Assembly: GCF_018449695.1 (NCBI RefSeq)
Contig: NZ_JAAVUY010000001.1
Location: 124,001-188,000, forward strand
Direction of reading: 5' to 3'
DNA from: Bradyrhizobium sp. dw_411
GTDB lineage: Bacteria; Pseudomonadota; Alphaproteobacteria; Rhizobiales; Xanthobacteraceae
DNA: 64,000 bases
Made by a program: the position numbers and the translations under genes. The notes below the pieces were generated by a model. It had not been told where the DNA came from and did no database searches. It was given only the letters and a program-made list of their open reading frames with translations. Positions 32,052 to 41,190 of this stretch are shown here, piece after piece. Position 1 is the first letter of the stretch; each line of letters starts with the position of its first letter.

Positions 32052-32275
32052 CTCGTCTCCTGCCGAGAACCCAGCCCAAATTCTTTGAGCTGAAACACGC
32101 GCAACCGATCTCTCAAAAACCCGTACCCCCGTGCTGGCAGCCCTTCGGGTCGTGAGACCCGGTTCCCTCAGGGGTTCTTGTCTTGGCCCGGCCTTCTGCT
32201 AGAGAGGACAGAACGCCGAAAACCAACAACAGCCCGAATGTTCCCTTGGGAAATCGCAAGGGCGATATCCGGGGG

Positions 32276-32345
32276 GAAACCCAGGAAAACCCTAGCGAAA
32301 AACCTGAAGAAAACCCTCGGGAAACCAAAGAAACCTTAGAGCGAA
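32276..32345. repeat. Degenerate 12-bp tandem repeat
   Basis: Successive units CCTAGCGAAAAA, CCTGAAGAAAAC and CCTCGGGAAACC, with flanking looser copies of GGAAAACC, repeat about every 10-12 bases. Located in the 381-base gap between the SH3 gene and the hydroxyacid dehydrogenase, which also has a small hairpin GGGTC-GTGA-GACCC near 32150. Purine-rich on the plus strand. Role unknown. Confidence 0.55.
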
Positions 32346-32432
32346 CCGAGAAGCCAACGACGGCACCACGCGGTCGCGGCAGTGTCGAACAACCGGGTTA
32401 ATGAGGTCTGAACAACCTCGCGAGAGCAGGAC

Positions 32433-33434
32433 ATGTCGGTCAAGAAAAAGCCTCTCGTCGTCGTCACGCGCAAGCTGCCGGACTCGATCGAAACCCGCAT
32501 GCGCGAATTGTTCGACGCGCGGCTCAATCTCGACGATACGCCGATGAGCCCGGAGCAGATCGCCGACGCCGTTCGCACAGCCGACGTGCTGGTTCCAACC
32601 GTTACCGACGAGATCACCGAAGAGCTTCTCAAGCAGCCGGAATGCACGCTGAAGCTGATCGCCAATTTCGGCAACGGGGTCGACAATATCGATGTCGTGG
32701 CGGCCCATGCGCGCGGCATCACCGTGACCAACACGCCGAAGGTTCTGACCGAAGACACCGCCGACATGACCATGGCGCTGATTCTCTCGGTGCCGCGCCG
32801 GCTGATCGAGGGCGCCTCGGTGCTGACCGACGGCAAGCATTGGCCGGGCTGGTCGCCGACCTGGATGCTCGGTCATCGCATCGGCGGCAAGCGGCTCGGC
32901 ATCATCGGCATGGGCCGCATCGGCCAAGCCGTAGCCCGCCGGGCGCGCGCCTTCGGCCTGCAGATTCACTACCATAACCGCCGACCCGTCGCGCCCAAGA
33001 TCGCCGAGGAGTTGGGTGCGACCTATTGGGAAAGCCTCGACCAGATGCTGGCGCGGATGGACATCATCTCGGTGAATTGTCCGCACACCCCGGCGACGTT
33101 TCATTTGCTGTCGGCGCGGCGGCTGAAGCTGATCCGCAAGGATGCCTATATCGTCAACACCGCGCGCGGCGAGGTGATCGACGAAGACACGCTGGTCAAG
33201 CTGATCGAAGCCGGCGACATCGCCGGCGCCGGCCTCGACGTGTTCGAGAACGAACCCGCGGTCAGTCCAAAACTGCTCCGGCTGGCGAAAGCCGGCAAGG
33301 TGGCGCTGCTGCCGCATATGGGCTCGGCGACGATCGAGGGCCGGGTCGAGATGGGCGAGAAGGTGATCATCAACATCCGCGCCTTCCTCGACAATCACAA
33401 GCCGCCGGATCGCGTGCTGCCGAGCATGTTGTAA
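32433..33434 (+). CDS. D-2-hydroxyacid dehydrogenase (glyoxylate/hydroxypyruvate reductase-like)
   Basis: 333 residues. NAD(P) loop GIIGMGRIGQAVARRARAFG (about 155-175), catalytic Arg in NTARGEVID, Glu in DVFENEPAV and His in LLPHMGSAT: all three catalytic residues are kept. The substrate is probably glyoxylate, hydroxypyruvate or a related D-2-hydroxyacid. Converges with the LysR gene after 4 bases. Confidence 0.9.
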   Translation: MSVKKKPLVVVTRKLPDSIETRMRELFDARLNLDDTPMSPEQIADAVRTADVLVPTVTDEITEELLKQPECTLKLIANFGNGVDNIDVVAAHARGITVTNTPKVLTEDTADMTMALILSVPRRLIEGASVLTDGKHWPGWSPTWMLGHRIGGKRLGIIGMGRIGQAVARRARAFGLQIHYHNRRPVAPKIAEELGATYWESLDQMLARMDIISVNCPHTPATFHLLSARRLKLIRKDAYIVNTARGEVIDEDTLVKLIEAGDIAGAGLDVFENEPAVSPKLLRLAKAGKVALLPHMGSATIEGRVEMGEKVIINIRAFLDNHKPPDRVLPSML

Positions 33435-33438
33435 TCAT

Positions 33439-34359
33439 TCAAGCGTCTTTTCTTTTGCGCCGCTCCTGCTTGCGCCATTCGGCGACAAAGGCCACGAACG
33501 CGCCGAGCGCGGGCGGCAGTTGGCGGCGGCTCGGATAATACAGAAATGGTCCCGAAAACGGCGTGCACCAGTCGTCGAGCACGCTGACCAGCGCGCCGGA
33601 TTTGACGGCTTCGCGCACATAGCCCTCGAAGGTCAGCCAAAAGCCAAGCCCATCATGCACGGCGCGGTGCACGAGACCTGCATAGTTCGCGATCAATATT
33701 GGCGGAGGTGATACCTTCATCACCTGTCCCGCCTTCTCGAACTCCCACTCCTGCAGCACGCCGGTGCCAAAGCGGATACTGATGCAACGGTGATCGAGCA
33801 AATCCTTGGGGTGTTTTGGCTTGCCATGCCGCGCGACATAATCGGGCGACGCCACCACCGCATAGCGCTGCGGTCCGCTGAGCGACAGCGCGACCATGTC
33901 CAGCGCCAGATGTTCGCCGTAACGCACGCCGGCGTCGAAGCCATCGGCGACGATATCGACGAATGAACTTTCCGCGACGATCTCCAGATCGATCTGCGGA
34001 TAAGCGCGCAGGAAAGGCGCGATCATCGGCGCCAGCACCAGGTCGATCGCCGGCGACGGCGCATTGATACGCAACCTTCCCGACGGCACGCCGCGCAGCC
34101 CGCGCACCTGATCGAGCGCCGCGCTGACATCCCCCATCGCCGGCCCGATGCGGCTGAGCAGCAATTCGCCGGCTTCCGTCAATGCGACGCTGCGGGTGGT
34201 GCGGTTCATCAGGCGGACGCCGAGACGTTCCTCCATGTCACGCAGCCGCTGGCTGAGGCTTGAGACCGAGACGCGTTGCTCAAGCGCCGCACGGCGGAAA
34301 TTCCGGGTGCGGGCCACGGCCACAAAGGCGTCGAGATCGCGAAGGTCGGGATCGCTCAT
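33439..34359 (-). CDS. LysR-family transcriptional regulator
   Basis: 306 residues from ATG 34359; an ATG at 34383 is open but would run through the inverted repeat. Winged HTH at about 3-62 (LDAFVAVARTRNFRRAA, SVSSLSQRLRDMEERLGVRL), then a PBP2-like effector domain. Divergent from an aldo/keto reductase, the usual layout of a LysR regulator and its target. Confidence 0.92.
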   Translation of the reverse strand: MSDPDLRDLDAFVAVARTRNFRRAALEQRVSVSSLSQRLRDMEERLGVRLMNRTTRSVALTEAGELLLSRIGPAMGDVSAALDQVRGLRGVPSGRLRINAPSPAIDLVLAPMIAPFLRAYPQIDLEIVAESSFVDIVADGFDAGVRYGEHLALDMVALSLSGPQRYAVVASPDYVARHGKPKHPKDLLDHRCISIRFGTGVLQEWEFEKAGQVMKVSPPPILIANYAGLVHRAVHDGLGFWLTFEGYVREAVKSGALVSVLDDWCTPFSGPFLYYPSRRQLPPALGAFVAFVAEWRKQERRKRKDA

Positions 34360-34378
34360 TGTTCGATATAATGAACAA
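34359..34378. promoter_or_regulatory. Inverted repeat in the lysR-AKR intergenic region
   Basis: Perfect 6-bp arms TTGTTC-N8-GAACAA touching the LysR start codon. It contains a TATAAT (34367-34372) reading toward the reductase and fits the T-N11-A rule of LysR operators. The remaining about 100 bases to the reductase show no other clear signal. Confidence 0.5.
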
Positions 34379-34481
34379 ACCATTCGGCATTGTCTATCTT
34401 ATCGTCTCAATCGAAATGTCGCATATCCGGTGCACCGTTGGCGGTACGGAATGAACCGCCGCTATTTTTGAGGAGCCCCCC

Positions 34482-35489
34482 ATGGATAAGCGCAAACTCG
34501 GTTCAACCGGCCCCGTCGTCTCCAGCATCGGGCTCGGCTGCATGGGCATGTCGGATTTCTACGGCCCCGCCGACCGCGGCGAGAGCATCGCCACCCTCCA
34601 TGCGGCGCTGGAGGCCGGAATTACCCTGCTCGACACCGGCGATTTCTACGGCATGGGCCACAATGAAATGCTGATCCGCGAGGCCCTCACGGGCCGCAGC
34701 CGCGACAATCTCCAGATCTCCGTCAAGTTCGGCGGTCTGCGCGATCCGTCCCGCGGTTTCGGCGGCATGGACTGTCGTCCGGCCGCGGTGAAGAATTTTC
34801 TGGCCTATTCACTGCAGCGGCTCTGCGTCGATCACATCGACGTCTATCGCCCCGCGCGGCTTGATCCATCAGTTCCGATCGAAGACACCGTCGGCGCCAT
34901 CGCCGATATGATCAAGGCCGGCTACGTCAAGCATATCGGCCTGTCCGAAGTCGGATCCGACACCATTCGCCGCGCCCACGCCGTCCATCCGATTGTCGAT
35001 CTGCAGATCGAATATTCGCTGATCGCGCGCGGCATCGAGACCGACATTCTGAAAACCTGCCGCGAGCTTGGCATCGGCATCACCGCTTACGGCGTGCTGG
35101 CGCGCGGCCTGATCAGCGGCCATTGGTCAAAGGGCGAATCGAACGCACGGGATTTCCGCCACGCCACCCCGCGCTTCCAGGGCAGCAATCTCGATGCGAA
35201 TCTGGCCTTGGTTGAGCCGCTACGTGCAATCGCCAGCGAGCTCGGCATCTCCGTGGCGCAACTCGCGATTGCCTGGGTCGGCGCGCAGGGCAAGGATATC
35301 GTGCCGCTGGTCGGCGCGCGGCGGCGCGACCGCCTGACCGAAGCGCTGGGAGCGCTCGATGTCACGCTGACACCGGCGCATTTGGCCACGCTGGACAAGA
35401 TGTTCCCGCCCGGCGTCGCCGCCGGCACGCGCTACGCGGCGGAGCAAATGGCCCATCTGGACAGCGAGAAGCCCGCCAAGGCTTCTTGA
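34482..35489 (+). CDS. Aldo/keto reductase lacking the catalytic His
   Basis: 335 residues, (beta/alpha)8 AKR. It keeps catalytic Asp51 and Tyr56 (LLDTGDFYG) and Lys82 (VKFGG). At the fourth tetrad position, where most relatives read DLYYQHRVDP, it reads [10 protein letters not shown], with Ala125 in place of His. The C-terminal NADPH-binding segment ([16 protein letters not shown]) is intact. Likely NADPH-dependent carbonyl reduction with altered chemistry or substrate. Confidence 0.9.
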   Translation: MDKRKLGSTGPVVSSIGLGCMGMSDFYGPADRGESIATLHAALEAGITLLDTGDFYGMGHNEMLIREALTGRSRDNLQISVKFGGLRDPSRGFGGMDCRPAAVKNFLAYSLQRLCVDHIDVYRPARLDPSVPIEDTVGAIADMIKAGYVKHIGLSEVGSDTIRRAHAVHPIVDLQIEYSLIARGIETDILKTCRELGIGITAYGVLARGLISGHWSKGESNARDFRHATPRFQGSNLDANLALVEPLRAIASELGISVAQLAIAWVGAQGKDIVPLVGARRRDRLTEALGALDVTLTPAHLATLDKMFPPGVAAGTRYAAEQMAHLDSEKPAKAS

Positions 35490-35510
35490 AATTTAAAGGC
35501 GTCGTAAAAT

Positions 35511-36311
35511 TTACTGATGCGCGCTGAGATCGGTGATCACAAGCGCATCGCCGTTGAGCGGATTGAGCGGATCGCGCCGATAGCGCAGCGTCTCGAAGCG
35601 CATCGCGCGCGCGTCCACCATCAATAGCCGCCCAACCAGGCCCTCGCCGAAGCCGACGATTTCGCGGATCGCCTCCAGCGCCATCATCGATCCCAATACG
35701 CCGGCGAGCGCACCCATCACGCCAGCCTCGGCGCAGGCCGGCACCGTGCCCGGCGGCGGCGGTTCCGGAAACAAGCACCGGTAGGTCGGATTGAACTCGC
35801 CCTCGGGGTTTCTCTCATGGGCGCGGATTGTGGTCAGCGATCCGTCGAACATGCCGAGCGCGGCCGTGATCAGCGGCTTGCCCGCGAGAAAGCACGCATC
35901 CGAAACCAGATAGCGGGTTTCGAAATTGTCGGAACCATCGAGCACCAGATCGTAGCCGCCGATCAGCGACAACGCGTTGCCGGCGTCAAGCCGCGTTGCA
36001 TGCGCGGCGAACTGGACATGGGGATTGAGCTTGTAGATCTGCTCGGCGGCGCTGTCGACCTTAAGGCGGCTGATATCCGGCGTGGTGTGGATGATCTGGC
36101 GCTGGAGATTCGACAGCGAAACAATGTCGTCATCGACCACGCCGAGTGTGCCGACACCCGCCGCTGCGAGGTACATCAAGGCGGGCGCGCCGAGGCCACC
36201 GGCACCGATCACCAGCACAGAGGCCTCTTTCAGCGCCGTCTGGCCGGGGCCGCCGACCTCGCGCAGCACAATGTGGCGGGCGTAGCGTTCGAGTTCGTCG
36301 GCGCTCAGCAT
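35511..36311 (-). CDS. moeB: MoeB/ThiF/HesA-family adenylyltransferase
   Basis: 266 residues from ATG 36311. ATP-binding GAGGLGAPALMYLAAAGVG with D in GVVDDD, and SNLQRQIIH. It adenylates the C-terminal Gly of MoaD- or ThiS-like carriers. Only one Cys pair region (YRCLFPEPPPPGTVPAC) is visible; the second zinc CxxC of E. coli MoeB is missing near the C-terminus. No rhodanese domain. ThiF is the alternative name. Confidence 0.88.
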   Translation of the reverse strand: MLSADELERYARHIVLREVGGPGQTALKEASVLVIGAGGLGAPALMYLAAAGVGTLGVVDDDIVSLSNLQRQIIHTTPDISRLKVDSAAEQIYKLNPHVQFAAHATRLDAGNALSLIGGYDLVLDGSDNFETRYLVSDACFLAGKPLITAALGMFDGSLTTIRAHERNPEGEFNPTYRCLFPEPPPPGTVPACAEAGVMGALAGVLGSMMALEAIREIVGFGEGLVGRLLMVDARAMRFETLRYRRDPLNPLNGDALVITDLSAHQ

Positions 36312-36431
36312 GGCCTGATCAAATCCTTTACGAACATCTCCTGAACCTCGGACCTGTTGTTGCCGACACAAGCAGATGTGCTTAATTGCGTGCGCTTCAA
36401 TACAAGCGAAATTTGGGACCCGAGACTTGTC

Positions 36432-37799
36432 ATGAGATCGATGCTGACAGCAACATTGATATTCGTGGCCGCGGGGACCTCCGCCCAGGCGCAACTGACG
36501 CCGCCATCCACCGCGGGCGCCAAGCCGAAACCGGTCGCGACCGTCCCGGTCCGGCCCGCGCTGCAAGCCCCCGCCGATACCGCCAATGCCATGGCGCAGG
36601 CGGATCGCCTCGCTATCCAGTCCGACCTGGCCTGGGTGGGCCAGTATAACGGCGCGATCACAGGCGAAGTCAGCGAACGCATGGTGGAATCCATCAAGGA
36701 ATTCCAGAAGGGGCGCGGCGGCAAACAGACCGGCGTGCTCAACCCGCAGGAACGCAGCGTGCTGGCCGAAACCGCGCGGCGGCGGCAGGACAATGCCGGC
36801 TGGAAGATCGTCACCGATGCAGGCAGCGGCGTGCGGCTCGGCATTCCGACCAAGCTGGTGCCCCAACAGACCAGCGACGCCAACGGCGCCAAATGGACCT
36901 CTCCCACCGGAACCATTCAGGTTCAGTTGTCGCGGCGCAAGGAAGCCAACCCGACCACAGCAAAACTCGCCGACCGGGAAAAGAAAGAACCGCCCGGGCG
37001 CGCGGTCGATTACACCGTCGTCAAGCCGGAATTCTTCGTGCTGTCGGGCTTGCAGGGCCTGAAGAAGTTTTATGTGCGCGGCACTTTCAAGGGCGACGAG
37101 GTCCGCATCCTCACCATCCTTTACGATCAGGCTACCGAAAATACCGTCGAGCCGGTGGTGATCGCGATGTCGAGCGCGTTCAATCCGTTTCCCAGCGGCG
37201 CCCAGATCGCAGGACCCGCGCCGCGCAAGACCGTTGAATACGGTACCGGCGTGGTCGTCAGCGAAGACGGCGCTATACTGGCCGACCGCGAGGTCACCGA
37301 CGGCTGCCTTGCGATCACGATTGCCGGCTTCGGCAATGCCGATCGCGTCGCCGAGGACAAGGACCGCGGTCTGTCGCTGCTGCGCCTTTACGGCGCGCGC
37401 GGATTGAAGCCGTTATCGCTCGGCAATGGCGCGGCCAAATCGGGTGTCGACCTCGTGGGTATTTCCGATCCGCAAAATCAGGGCGGCGGCAATGCGGCCT
37501 CCAGCGTCAAGGCATCGATGACGTCAATCGGCAGTGGCGGCGATCTCGCATTGTCACCGCCACCGGCGGTTGGCTTTTCCGGCGCCGCCGCGCTCGATAG
37601 CGAAGGCAAATTTGCCGGCGTCGCATTGTTGAAACCGGCCATCGTGGCCGGTCCCCCGAATGCGACCCCCGCCGCACAAGCGGTGCTGGTGCCGGCGACT
37701 GCCGTGCACGAATTTCTTAAAGCGAATAGCGTCGACGTGATCGGCGGATCGGCGGATGCGAAAGGCGCCGTGGTGCGCGTGATCTGCGTGAGGAAATAG
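36432..37799 (+). CDS. Exported peptidoglycan-binding protein with degenerate trypsin-like domain
   Basis: 455 residues. Signal peptide 1-20 (LTATLIFVAAGTSAQA). A PG_binding_1-like unit (about 63-115: QSDLAWVGQYNGAITGEV) is followed by a linker domain, then from about 268 an HtrA-like barrel (YGTGVVVSEDGAIL). The triad is degraded: Glu287 in the His position (ADREVTDGC), Gly313 where Asp is expected (DRGLSLLRL), while Ser383 stays in GFSGAAAL. Proteolysis is unlikely; a periplasmic binding or sensing role is inferred. Confidence 0.8.
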   Translation: MRSMLTATLIFVAAGTSAQAQLTPPSTAGAKPKPVATVPVRPALQAPADTANAMAQADRLAIQSDLAWVGQYNGAITGEVSERMVESIKEFQKGRGGKQTGVLNPQERSVLAETARRRQDNAGWKIVTDAGSGVRLGIPTKLVPQQTSDANGAKWTSPTGTIQVQLSRRKEANPTTAKLADREKKEPPGRAVDYTVVKPEFFVLSGLQGLKKFYVRGTFKGDEVRILTILYDQATENTVEPVVIAMSSAFNPFPSGAQIAGPAPRKTVEYGTGVVVSEDGAILADREVTDGCLAITIAGFGNADRVAEDKDRGLSLLRLYGARGLKPLSLGNGAAKSGVDLVGISDPQNQGGGNAASSVKASMTSIGSGGDLALSPPPAVGFSGAAALDSEGKFAGVALLKPAIVAGPPNATPAAQAVLVPATAVHEFLKANSVDVIGGSADAKGAVVRVICVRK

Positions 37800-37829
37800 A
37801 GGTTCGACTTTCTTAAGTCGCGCCGAGAC

Positions 37830-38711
37830 TCACTTCTGGCATTGCGGGCACCAGAAGGTCGAGCGCCCGTTTTGGGTAAAGCGCCGCACGATTCCGTTGC
37901 AACCGGCGGTCTGGCATTTTTCTCCCTCGCGATCGTAGACCTGAAACGAATGCTGGAAATAACCAAGTTCGCCTGAGGTCTGGCGATGATCGCGCAGCGA
38001 CGAGCCACCTGCCTTGATCGCCTGATTCAATACCGTGTGAATGGCGCTGACCAGCCGCTTGGCGTGATCGGTCGGCTCTCCTTTTTTTGTTGCCAACGTC
38101 GCGGCCAATCTTCGCGGCGACAGGTGCGAACGAAACAGCGCCTCGCAGACATAGATATTGCCGAGTCCCGCGACCACGCGCTGGTCGAGCAGCGCGGCCT
38201 TCAAACTGGTCTTCTTGTTGGCGCATGACTGCGCCAGCATTTTTGCATCGAATTCATTGCCCAGGGGTTCGGGGCCGAGGCCTTTGAGCAGTGGCTCGTC
38301 CTCGAACGCCTTGCGGGCAATGATCTTCATGTAGCCGAACCGGCGCGGATCGTTGAAAACCACCGCCGCGCCCGACGACATATGAAACACCACATGGTCA
38401 TGGGCGCGATCTTCGCTACGCGGATGGTGGAATTGGCCCGGCTTGGCCTGCCCCTCCTCCTTGAGGACGCGGAACGAGCCCGACATCCCCAGATGCATCA
38501 GCAGCACGTCCCCCGACTCAAGGTCGGCCATCAGATATTTGGCGCGACGGCCGAGACCGGTCACGGTCTGGCCCTCCAGCCGCGCGATAAAGTCCTTCTG
38601 GAACGGAAATCGCAGGTCTTTTCGTCTCGTCTCGGCTTTCAGGATTTTCGACCCCTCCATGACCGGTTGCAGGCCACGGCGGACGGTCTCAACTTCGGGT
38701 AATTCGGGCAT
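37830..38711 (-). CDS. mutM: Formamidopyrimidine-DNA glycosylase (MutM/Fpg)
   Basis: 293 residues. The start is fixed by biochemistry: Met is removed to expose Pro1 ([13 protein letters not shown], with Glu2), so ATG 38711 is right and the in-frame ATG at 38720 wrong. The helix-two-turn-helix ([13 protein letters not shown]) and C-terminal zinc finger (CQTAGC...CPQC) are intact. Removes 8-oxoguanine and nicks the abasic site. Divergent from ubiE. Confidence 0.95.
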   Translation of the reverse strand: MPELPEVETVRRGLQPVMEGSKILKAETRRKDLRFPFQKDFIARLEGQTVTGLGRRAKYLMADLESGDVLLMHLGMSGSFRVLKEEGQAKPGQFHHPRSEDRAHDHVVFHMSSGAAVVFNDPRRFGYMKIIARKAFEDEPLLKGLGPEPLGNEFDAKMLAQSCANKKTSLKAALLDQRVVAGLGNIYVCEALFRSHLSPRRLAATLATKKGEPTDHAKRLVSAIHTVLNQAIKAGGSSLRDHRQTSGELGYFQHSFQVYDREGEKCQTAGCNGIVRRFTQNGRSTFWCPQCQK

Positions 38712-38802
38712 GCGCGGCATTCACCTTGAGGGGCTGACGTGATAGCGCCATTGCGGCTGGCGCGCTATGGTCCGGCGGTCGCGAGTTTGAGGGCGTAAAG
38801 AG

Positions 38803-39564
38803 ATGAATCAACCTGACGAAACCACACATTTCGGCTTCAGGGAGGTGCCGTTAGGCGACAAGCAGACGCTGGTGAACGACGTTTTCCGCAGCGTCGCGTC
38901 CCGCTACGACCTGATGAACGATCTGATGTCGGTCGGCCTGCACCGGGTCTGGAAAGACCTGATGATCAACGCGCTCAACCCGCCGCGCAGCGATGCGCCG
39001 TTTGCGCTGTTGGATGTGGCCGGCGGCACCGGCGATATCGCCTTCCGCGCCGCCAAGGCGGCCGGTTCCGGCTTTCAGGCCACGGTCTGCGACATCAATT
39101 CCGACATGCTTGCAGTCGGCCGCGAGCGGGCCACGTCACGACATCTCGACGACCGGGTCTCGTTCGTCGAAGGCAATGCCGAGAAGCTGGATTTCGGCAA
39201 CGGCGCCTTCGACGCCTACACCATCGCATTCGGCATCCGCAACGTGCCGCAGATCGATCGTGCCTTGAGCGAGGCATTTCGCGTGCTCAAGCCCGGCAGC
39301 CGATTTTTGTGCCTGGAATTTTCCGCTGTCGATGTGCCCGGGCTCGATCGCATTTACGATCTGTTTTCGTTCAAGGTGATCCCGCCGCTCGGCCGCGCTG
39401 TCACCGGCGACGCCGATTCGTATCAGTATCTCGTCGAATCGATCCGCAAATTTCCCAAGCCCGGCGCGTTCGCCGACATGATCCGCGCCGCCGGCTTCTC
39501 CCGTGTCAGTTGGCAGAGCTTTTCCGGCGGCATCGTGGCCCTGCATTCAGGCTGGCGTTTGTGA
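38803..39564 (+). CDS. ubiE: Ubiquinone/menaquinone C-methyltransferase UbiE
   Basis: 253 residues. SAM motif [17 protein letters not shown] and the UbiE signature [17 protein letters not shown]. Methylates the benzoquinol ring in ubiquinone synthesis. The stop overlaps the ubiB GTG (GTGA). It starts the ubiE-ubiB-coaBC-dut run. Confidence 0.95.
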   Translation: MNQPDETTHFGFREVPLGDKQTLVNDVFRSVASRYDLMNDLMSVGLHRVWKDLMINALNPPRSDAPFALLDVAGGTGDIAFRAAKAAGSGFQATVCDINSDMLAVGRERATSRHLDDRVSFVEGNAEKLDFGNGAFDAYTIAFGIRNVPQIDRALSEAFRVLKPGSRFLCLEFSAVDVPGLDRIYDLFSFKVIPPLGRAVTGDADSYQYLVESIRKFPKPGAFADMIRAAGFSRVSWQSFSGGIVALHSGWRL

Positions 39565-41135
39565 TTTCCGCACTGACTCATATCGCGCGGCTGGCCCGCG
39601 CCGGTTTCGTGTTCGCGCGCGAGGGCGTGTTCGGCGTGGTCGATCCCAGCCTGGTGCCGCCACCGGGCCAGCTCGCGCTGCAATTGGCGCGGATCGTCGA
39701 GCGCCCCGGCGCCAAGTCCGGTCCGCGCCTGTCGCGCGCCTTGACGCGGCTCGGGCCGGCCTATCTCAAGCTCGGACAATTTCTCGCAACCAGACCCGAC
39801 GTGGTCGGCGCCCAAATGGCGCGCGACCTGGAAAGCCTGCAGGACCGGCTGCCGCCGTTTTCTCAAGCCGAAGCGGAAGCTGTGATCGCGACGTCGCTCG
39901 AACGCCCCGTGGCGGAGGCGTTTGCGAGCCTCGGTCCCGCGGTTGCCGCAGCTTCGATCGCGCAGGTGCATCGCGGCGAAGTCGAGCGCGACGGCGAACG
40001 CCACTCGGTTGCGGTGAAGGTGTTGCGGCCCAATGTCGGCTCGCGCTTTCGCCGCGATCTCTCCGATTTCTTCTTTGTCGCGCACAAGGCCGAGATCTAT
40101 TCGGCGGAGGCCCGGCGGCTGCGCCTGGTCGAGGTCATCAATACGATGTCGCGCTCGGTCGCGATGGAGATGGATCTGCGGCTGGAAGCGGCTGCACTCT
40201 CCGAAATGGCGGAGAATACCCGGGACGATCCGGATTTTCGCGTGCCGGCCGTCGACTGGGATCGCACCAGCCACAACGTGCTGACGATGGAATGGATCGA
40301 CGGCATCGCGCTGAGCGACCATGTGCGGCTCTCGCAATCCCAGGTCGACCTGCCCGAGCTCGGGCGCAAGGTGATCCAGAGTTTTCTGCGCCACGCGCTG
40401 CGCGACGGCTTCTTTCACGCCGACATGCACCCGGGCAATCTGTTCCTCGACGATTCCGGCCGGCTCGTCGCGGTTGATTTCGGCATCATGGGCCGGCTCG
40501 GCCTGAAGGAACGGCGCTTCCTCGCCGAAATTCTGCTGGGCTTCATCACGCGCAATTATCGCCGCGTCGCCGAGGTGCATTTCGAGGCCGGCTATGTGCC
40601 GGGGCATCATTCGGTCGAGAATTTCGCACAGGCCATCCGCGCCATCGGCGAGCCGATCCATAATCGCACCGCCGAAGAAATCTCGATGGCGAAGCTGTTG
40701 ACCCTGCTGCTCGAGGTCACCGGCCTGTTCGACATGCGCACCCGCCCCGAACTGATTCTTTTGCAGAAGACCATGGTGGTGGTCGAGGGCGTCGCGCGCG
40801 GCTTCGATCCCAAGCTCGACATCTGGAAGATCGCCGATCCCGTGGTGCGCGAATGGATCGAGCGCAATCTCGGACCGATCGGACGCATCCAGGGGGCGAT
40901 GTCCGGCGCGGGCGAACTCGGCCGGGTGTTCTCGGGCCTGCCGGCGCTCGCGACGCGGGCGGTGACCGTGATCGAGCAATTGGAGACCATGACCCGGGAA
41001 GGTCTGACGCTGTCGCCGGAGACCATCGCGGCAATGGGACGGACCGAGGGCCGCAAGAGCCGCTGGCGCACTTTGGCGCTTTGGATCATTGCGGCCACCT
41101 TTATCGGAATTCTGGTGGCCGTCCGGCAAATGTGA
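39561..41135 (+). CDS. ubiB: UbiB protein-kinase-like ubiquinone biosynthesis factor
   Basis: 524 residues from GTG 39561. ABC1/UbiB features: the KxGQ motif ([16 protein letters not shown]), Ala-rich loop [31 protein letters not shown], and C-terminal membrane helices ([17 protein letters not shown]). Atypical kinase/ATPase needed for coenzyme Q assembly. Its stop codon (41133-41135) is the first three bases of the palindrome upstream of coaBC. Confidence 0.95.
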   Translation: MISALTHIARLARAGFVFAREGVFGVVDPSLVPPPGQLALQLARIVERPGAKSGPRLSRALTRLGPAYLKLGQFLATRPDVVGAQMARDLESLQDRLPPFSQAEAEAVIATSLERPVAEAFASLGPAVAAASIAQVHRGEVERDGERHSVAVKVLRPNVGSRFRRDLSDFFFVAHKAEIYSAEARRLRLVEVINTMSRSVAMEMDLRLEAAALSEMAENTRDDPDFRVPAVDWDRTSHNVLTMEWIDGIALSDHVRLSQSQVDLPELGRKVIQSFLRHALRDGFFHADMHPGNLFLDDSGRLVAVDFGIMGRLGLKERRFLAEILLGFITRNYRRVAEVHFEAGYVPGHHSVENFAQAIRAIGEPIHNRTAEEISMAKLLTLLLEVTGLFDMRTRPELILLQKTMVVVEGVARGFDPKLDIWKIADPVVREWIERNLGPIGRIQGAMSGAGELGRVFSGLPALATRAVTVIEQLETMTREGLTLSPETIAAMGRTEGRKSRWRTLALWIIAATFIGILVAVRQM

Positions 41136-41171
41136 TTGCAATGCAATCACGATATGATAGCATTGCATACA
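41133..41171 (+). promoter_or_regulatory. Tandem palindromic operator upstream of coaBC
   Basis: Four 8-bp half-sites with spacing 8-1-8-5-8-1-8: TGATTGCA (41133), TGCAATCA (41142), TGATAGCA (41155), TGCATACA (41164). The first pair is a perfect palindrome and the second an imperfect one, centred 22 bp (two helical turns) from it. TGATAGCA equals the gonococcal FitA half-site as I recall it. A -10-like TATGAT (41153-41158) sits between the two palindromes. The fused RHH domain of CoaBC is the obvious ligand. Confidence 0.7.
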
Positions 41172-41190
41172 TTCCGAGCAGGGCATGACC

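Noticed and set aside
32183..32401. 72-residue charged ORF before the hydroxyacid dehydrogenase
   Set aside because: The translation is only the 12-base repeat read as Glu/Asn/Pro/Lys; TTG start without a ribosome-binding site. The opposite strand gives an equally long frame.
36312..36866. Upstream extension of the MoeB frame to 36866
   Set aside because: The extra 185 residues overlap the start of the exported peptidoglycan-binding gene on the other strand and resemble no part of MoeB; the standard N-terminus begins at 36311.
41133..41190. A FitAB-type toxin-antitoxin pair upstream of coaBC
   Set aside because: The RHH coding sequence runs in frame into CoaC without a stop, and no PIN-domain toxin gene is present in the neighbourhood.
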